A DNA stretch of 64,000 nt from assembly GCF_016653315.1 (NCBI RefSeq), contig NZ_NHSH01000046.1, positions 124,001 through 188,000 of the forward strand. The letters are read 5' to 3'. This DNA comes from Halochromatium roseum. Lineage in GTDB: Bacteria > Pseudomonadota > Gammaproteobacteria > Chromatiales > Chromatiaceae. Below the pieces are notes generated by a model that was given only the letters and a program-made list of their open reading frames with translations, was not told where the DNA came from and ran no database searches. The translations under genes were made by a program, and so were the position numbers. This document shows, in pieces, positions 61,652 to 64,000 of the stretch (positions are counted from its first letter, which is position 1; every line of letters begins with the position of its first letter).

Positions 61652-63124
61652 TCAGCGCTGGCTGTCGGCAAGGCTTGCGGCAGGCTTCCAGGCGACATCG
61701 AGCTGGCGCGCGGCGCGCACATCATCCAGTCGACGCACGGGTAGGTGATGCGGCGCCTGCTTGACCGTTTCGGGCTCGTGCTCGGCCTCGGCGCGAATCT
61801 TGATCATCGCCTCAACGAACCCATCGAGCGCCTCCTTGGGCTCGGTCTCGGTCGGCTCGATGAGCAGGCATTCGGGCACCAACAGCGGAAAGTAGGTGGT
61901 CGGCGCATGGTAGCCATAGTCGAGCAGGCGCTTGGCGACATCCATGGTGTTGACGCCGAAGTCCTTGGCCTCCTTCTTCAGCGTGACGATGAACTCATGG
62001 CTGGCGCGTCGCTCCGGATAGGCGAGCTGGAAGCCGGCCGCGCGCAGCCTCGCCTGCAGATAGTTGGCGTTGAGGGTGGCGAACTCGGAGACCCGGCGCA
62101 TGCCCTCGGCGCCGAGCAGGCGCGCGTAGATGTAGGCGCGCAGCAGGATGCCCATGTTGCCGCCGAAGGCAGTGAGGCGGCCGATGCTCTCGGGGCGGTC
62201 GTCCTCGTCGAGCCAGTGATAGCCGTCGTCGTCTTGCTCGACCAGGGGGATCGGCAGATAGGGCTCGAGGCGCTTGGAGACCCCGACCGGACCGGCGCCT
62301 GGCCCGCCGCCGCCGTGTGGGGTCGAGAAGGTCTTGTGCAGGTTCATGTGGATGACATCGAAGCCCATGTCGCCGGGCCGCACCTTGCCGAGGATGGCAT
62401 TGAGGTTGGCGCCATCGTAGTAGAGCAGGCCGCCGGCCTCGTGCACGGTCTTGGCGATGGCTTGGATGTTGCGGTCGAAGACGCCGACCGTGCTCGGGTT
62501 GGTGAGCATGATGCCGGCGGTCTGCGGACCAACCACCGCGCGCAAGGCATCGATGTCGACATCGCCGTCGCGGCCGGTCGGCACCTCGCGGACCTGGAAG
62601 CCGGCCATGATCGCCGAGGCCGGATTGGTGCCGTGGGCGGCGTCGGGGACCAGCATCTCGCGTCGGGCGTGATCGCCGCGGGCGTCGTGATAGGCGCGGA
62701 TCATCATCACCCCGGCCAGCTCGCCTTGGGCGCCAGCCGCTGGCGCCAGCGAGACCGCGTGCATGCCGGTGACGCTCTTCAGCATGGCTTGTAGCTCATG
62801 CAGGCAGGCCATGATGCCTTGGCTGTGGCTCTCCGGTGCCGCGGGGTGACGCGCCAGGAAGCCGGGCAGCGAGGCCAGGCTGTTACAGGCGCGCGGGTTG
62901 TACTTCATGGTGCAGGAGCCGAGCGGATAGAAGTGGGTGTCGATCGAGAAGTTCTGCTGCGACAGCCGGGTGTAGTGGCGCACCGCCTGCAGCTCGGAGA
63001 CCTCGGGCAGGGCGGCGCGTTGCTTGCGGCGCCGTGCTGGCGGCAGCTCGGCCGGATCGGGCGTTGCGAGCGGCGCCTGCGCGGTGGCGCGGCGGCCGGG
63101 GCGGGAGTGTTCTTGGATGAGCAT
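61652..63124 (-). CDS. gcvPB: Glycine dehydrogenase (decarboxylating) subunit 2
   Basis: PLP-bearing subunit of the two-subunit P protein of the glycine cleavage system. The 490-aa protein holds [33 protein letters not shown] and the PLP-lysine motif [16 protein letters not shown]. It follows gcvPA by 27 nt in the same operon. The C-terminal 40 residues beyond the usual end ([20 protein letters not shown] and on) include the known RPVRRLDE-type tail. Confidence 0.95.
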   Translation of the reverse strand: MLIQEHSRPGRRATAQAPLATPDPAELPPARRRKQRAALPEVSELQAVRHYTRLSQQNFSIDTHFYPLGSCTMKYNPRACNSLASLPGFLARHPAAPESHSQGIMACLHELQAMLKSVTGMHAVSLAPAAGAQGELAGVMMIRAYHDARGDHARREMLVPDAAHGTNPASAIMAGFQVREVPTGRDGDVDIDALRAVVGPQTAGIMLTNPSTVGVFDRNIQAIAKTVHEAGGLLYYDGANLNAILGKVRPGDMGFDVIHMNLHKTFSTPHGGGGPGAGPVGVSKRLEPYLPIPLVEQDDDGYHWLDEDDRPESIGRLTAFGGNMGILLRAYIYARLLGAEGMRRVSEFATLNANYLQARLRAAGFQLAYPERRASHEFIVTLKKEAKDFGVNTMDVAKRLLDYGYHAPTTYFPLLVPECLLIEPTETEPKEALDGFVEAMIKIRAEAEHEPETVKQAPHHLPVRRLDDVRAARQLDVAWKPAASLADSQR

Positions 63125-63151
63125 GGCGGTGGTTTTTCGGTGGATGGTTCT

Positions 63152-64000
63152 CTAGGCTGCCTTGGCGATGATGAGGGCGCTTGCGAGGGCCTCGCGATAG
63201 GTGGCGATCTCGGCGTCGGTGCGCTTTTCGGTGGCGCAGACCAGGAGGGCTGAGCCGAGTTCGGGGTATTCGCGCCCGAGATCGAAGCCGCCGAGGATGT
63301 CTTGTTCGGCGAGTCCGGCGAGCACCGTTTCGGTGGGGGCTGGGAGGCTGAGGGCGCGCTCGTGAAAGACCGGACCGCTAAAGATCGGCTGGACGCCTGC
63401 CACCTCGCAGAGCTGTTGCGACAGCCGGGCGGTATTGGCATGACAGGCGGCGGCGACGCGCTCGAGGCCTTCGGCGCCGAGGATGGCCATGTGGATGGTG
63501 GCGGCGGTGACCAGCAGGCCTTGGTTGGTACAGATGTTCGAGGTCGCCTTGGAGCGGCGGATGTGCTGCTCGCGTGCCTGCAGGGTGAGGGTGTAGCCGA
63601 TCTTGCCGTCGAGGTCTTGGGTCCTGCCGGCGATGCGGCCTGGTAGTTGGCGGATGAAGGCCTGCTTGCAGCACAGAAAGCCGAGATAGGGACCGCCGGA
63701 GGCGAGCGGCATGCCCAGGGGCTGACCCTCACCACAGGCGATGTCGGCGCCGGCCTGGCCCCAGTCGCCCGGCGGCGAGAGCAGGGCGAGGGCGACCGGA
63801 TTGACCACCCCGATCACCAGCGCATCGCGCGCCTGCGCCCAGTCGGTCAGCGCATCGACCTCCTCGAGCACGCCAAAGACGTTTGGCTGCGGCAGCACCA
63901 GCGCGGCGAAGGGCTGATCGGCGACCGCCTCGCAGTCCGCGACGCGCGTCTGTCCACTGCGCCTGTCGTAGTCGACCTCGACCAGCTCGATGCCTTGATG
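63152..64000 (-). CDS. gcvPA: Glycine dehydrogenase (decarboxylating) subunit 1 (partial)
   Basis: The frame is open to the window edge; the N-terminal part lies beyond 64000. The visible 282 residues include [54 protein letters not shown] and [11 protein letters not shown], all typical of the alpha subunit of two-subunit glycine decarboxylase. It precedes gcvPB. A glycine riboswitch, if present, would be upstream of the operon and outside this window. Confidence 0.94.
   Translation of the reverse strand, partial: HQGIELVEVDYDRRSGQTRVADCEAVADQPFAALVLPQPNVFGVLEEVDALTDWAQARDALVIGVVNPVALALLSPPGDWGQAGADIACGEGQPLGMPLASGGPYLGFLCCKQAFIRQLPGRIAGRTQDLDGKIGYTLTLQAREQHIRRSKATSNICTNQGLLVTAATIHMAILGAEGLERVAAACHANTARLSQQLCEVAGVQPIFSGPVFHERALSLPAPTETVLAGLAEQDILGGFDLGREYPELGSALLVCATEKRTDAEIATYREALASALIIAKAA

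Overview
The window is a G+C-rich chromosomal segment from a gammaproteobacterium that fixes nitrogen. The best guess is a purple sulfur bacterium (Chromatiales/Chromatiaceae-like). The basis is the gammaproteobacterial housekeeping order fab-pabC-mltG-tmk-holB-pilZ-tatD and gmk-rpoZ-spoT, combined with a nifB-fdxN-ferredoxin-FeSII-nifQ-draG cluster and a polyphosphate-dependent AMP kinase. The lineage is inferred from gene content only; no search was possible.

Layout. 1-8.6 kb: fatty-acid synthesis (end of fabH, fabD, fabG, acpP, fabF) runs on into pabC, mltG, tmk, holB, a PilZ gene and tatD. 8.6-13.3 kb: an SDR oxidoreductase, a membrane-anchored SPOR protein, a lipoprotein, tRNA-Leu(UAG) and a sparse stretch with one small ORF. 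13.4-16.3 kb: sthA and a fused HTH-like/coiled-coil/ferredoxin/reductase gene. 16.5-23.5 kb: envelope genes (lipid kinase, PLDc_N peptide, two lipoproteins, SanA-like protein, AaeXAB-like efflux system). 23.7-33.2 kb: M61 peptidase, birA, a FimV-domain/ClcB fusion, polyphosphate:AMP phosphotransferase, YciA thioesterase and a class V aminotransferase. 33.5-41.2 kb: gmk, rpoZ, spoT, a Cys-rich unknown, hslR, grxC and pepN. 41.4-46.3 kb: the nif accessory operon on the minus strand, ending in a decayed IS1595-type transposase, with a sigma-54 promoter and a NifA site upstream of nifB. 46.3-49 kb: DUF433/DUF5615 toxin-antitoxin pair, 2OG-Fe(II) oxygenase, gloA, TolA-C-like protein. 49-55.6 kb: urtABCD urea transport with a sigma-54-type promoter and NtrC-like half-sites, followed by DUF2256, YkgJ and 3D-domain proteins. 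55.6-64 kb: IMPDH-like enzyme, TacA/TacT-like pair, TRIC-type channel, moaB-moeA-moaD, dgkA and gcvPB-gcvPA (the latter runs off the window).

How it fits together. The nifB and urt promoter regions both carry sigma-54 signatures, so the middle of the window looks like a nitrogen-status-controlled block: cofactor assembly (NifB, FdxN, NifQ), nitrogenase protection and reactivation (FeSII-like protein, DraG) and urea scavenging.

Most notable: (i) a predicted fusion of a secreted FimV/LysM-like domain through a Pro/Thr linker and one extra membrane helix to a ClcB-type chloride transporter; (ii) a soluble reductase with an N-terminal MerR-like helix-turn-helix and coiled coil, cotranscribed with the transhydrogenase; (iii) an FeSII (Shethna)-like ferredoxin inside the nif cluster; (iv) four NtrC-type half-sites upstream of urtA; (v) a 12-bp-period TTCGCGAA array and many other short tandem duplications.
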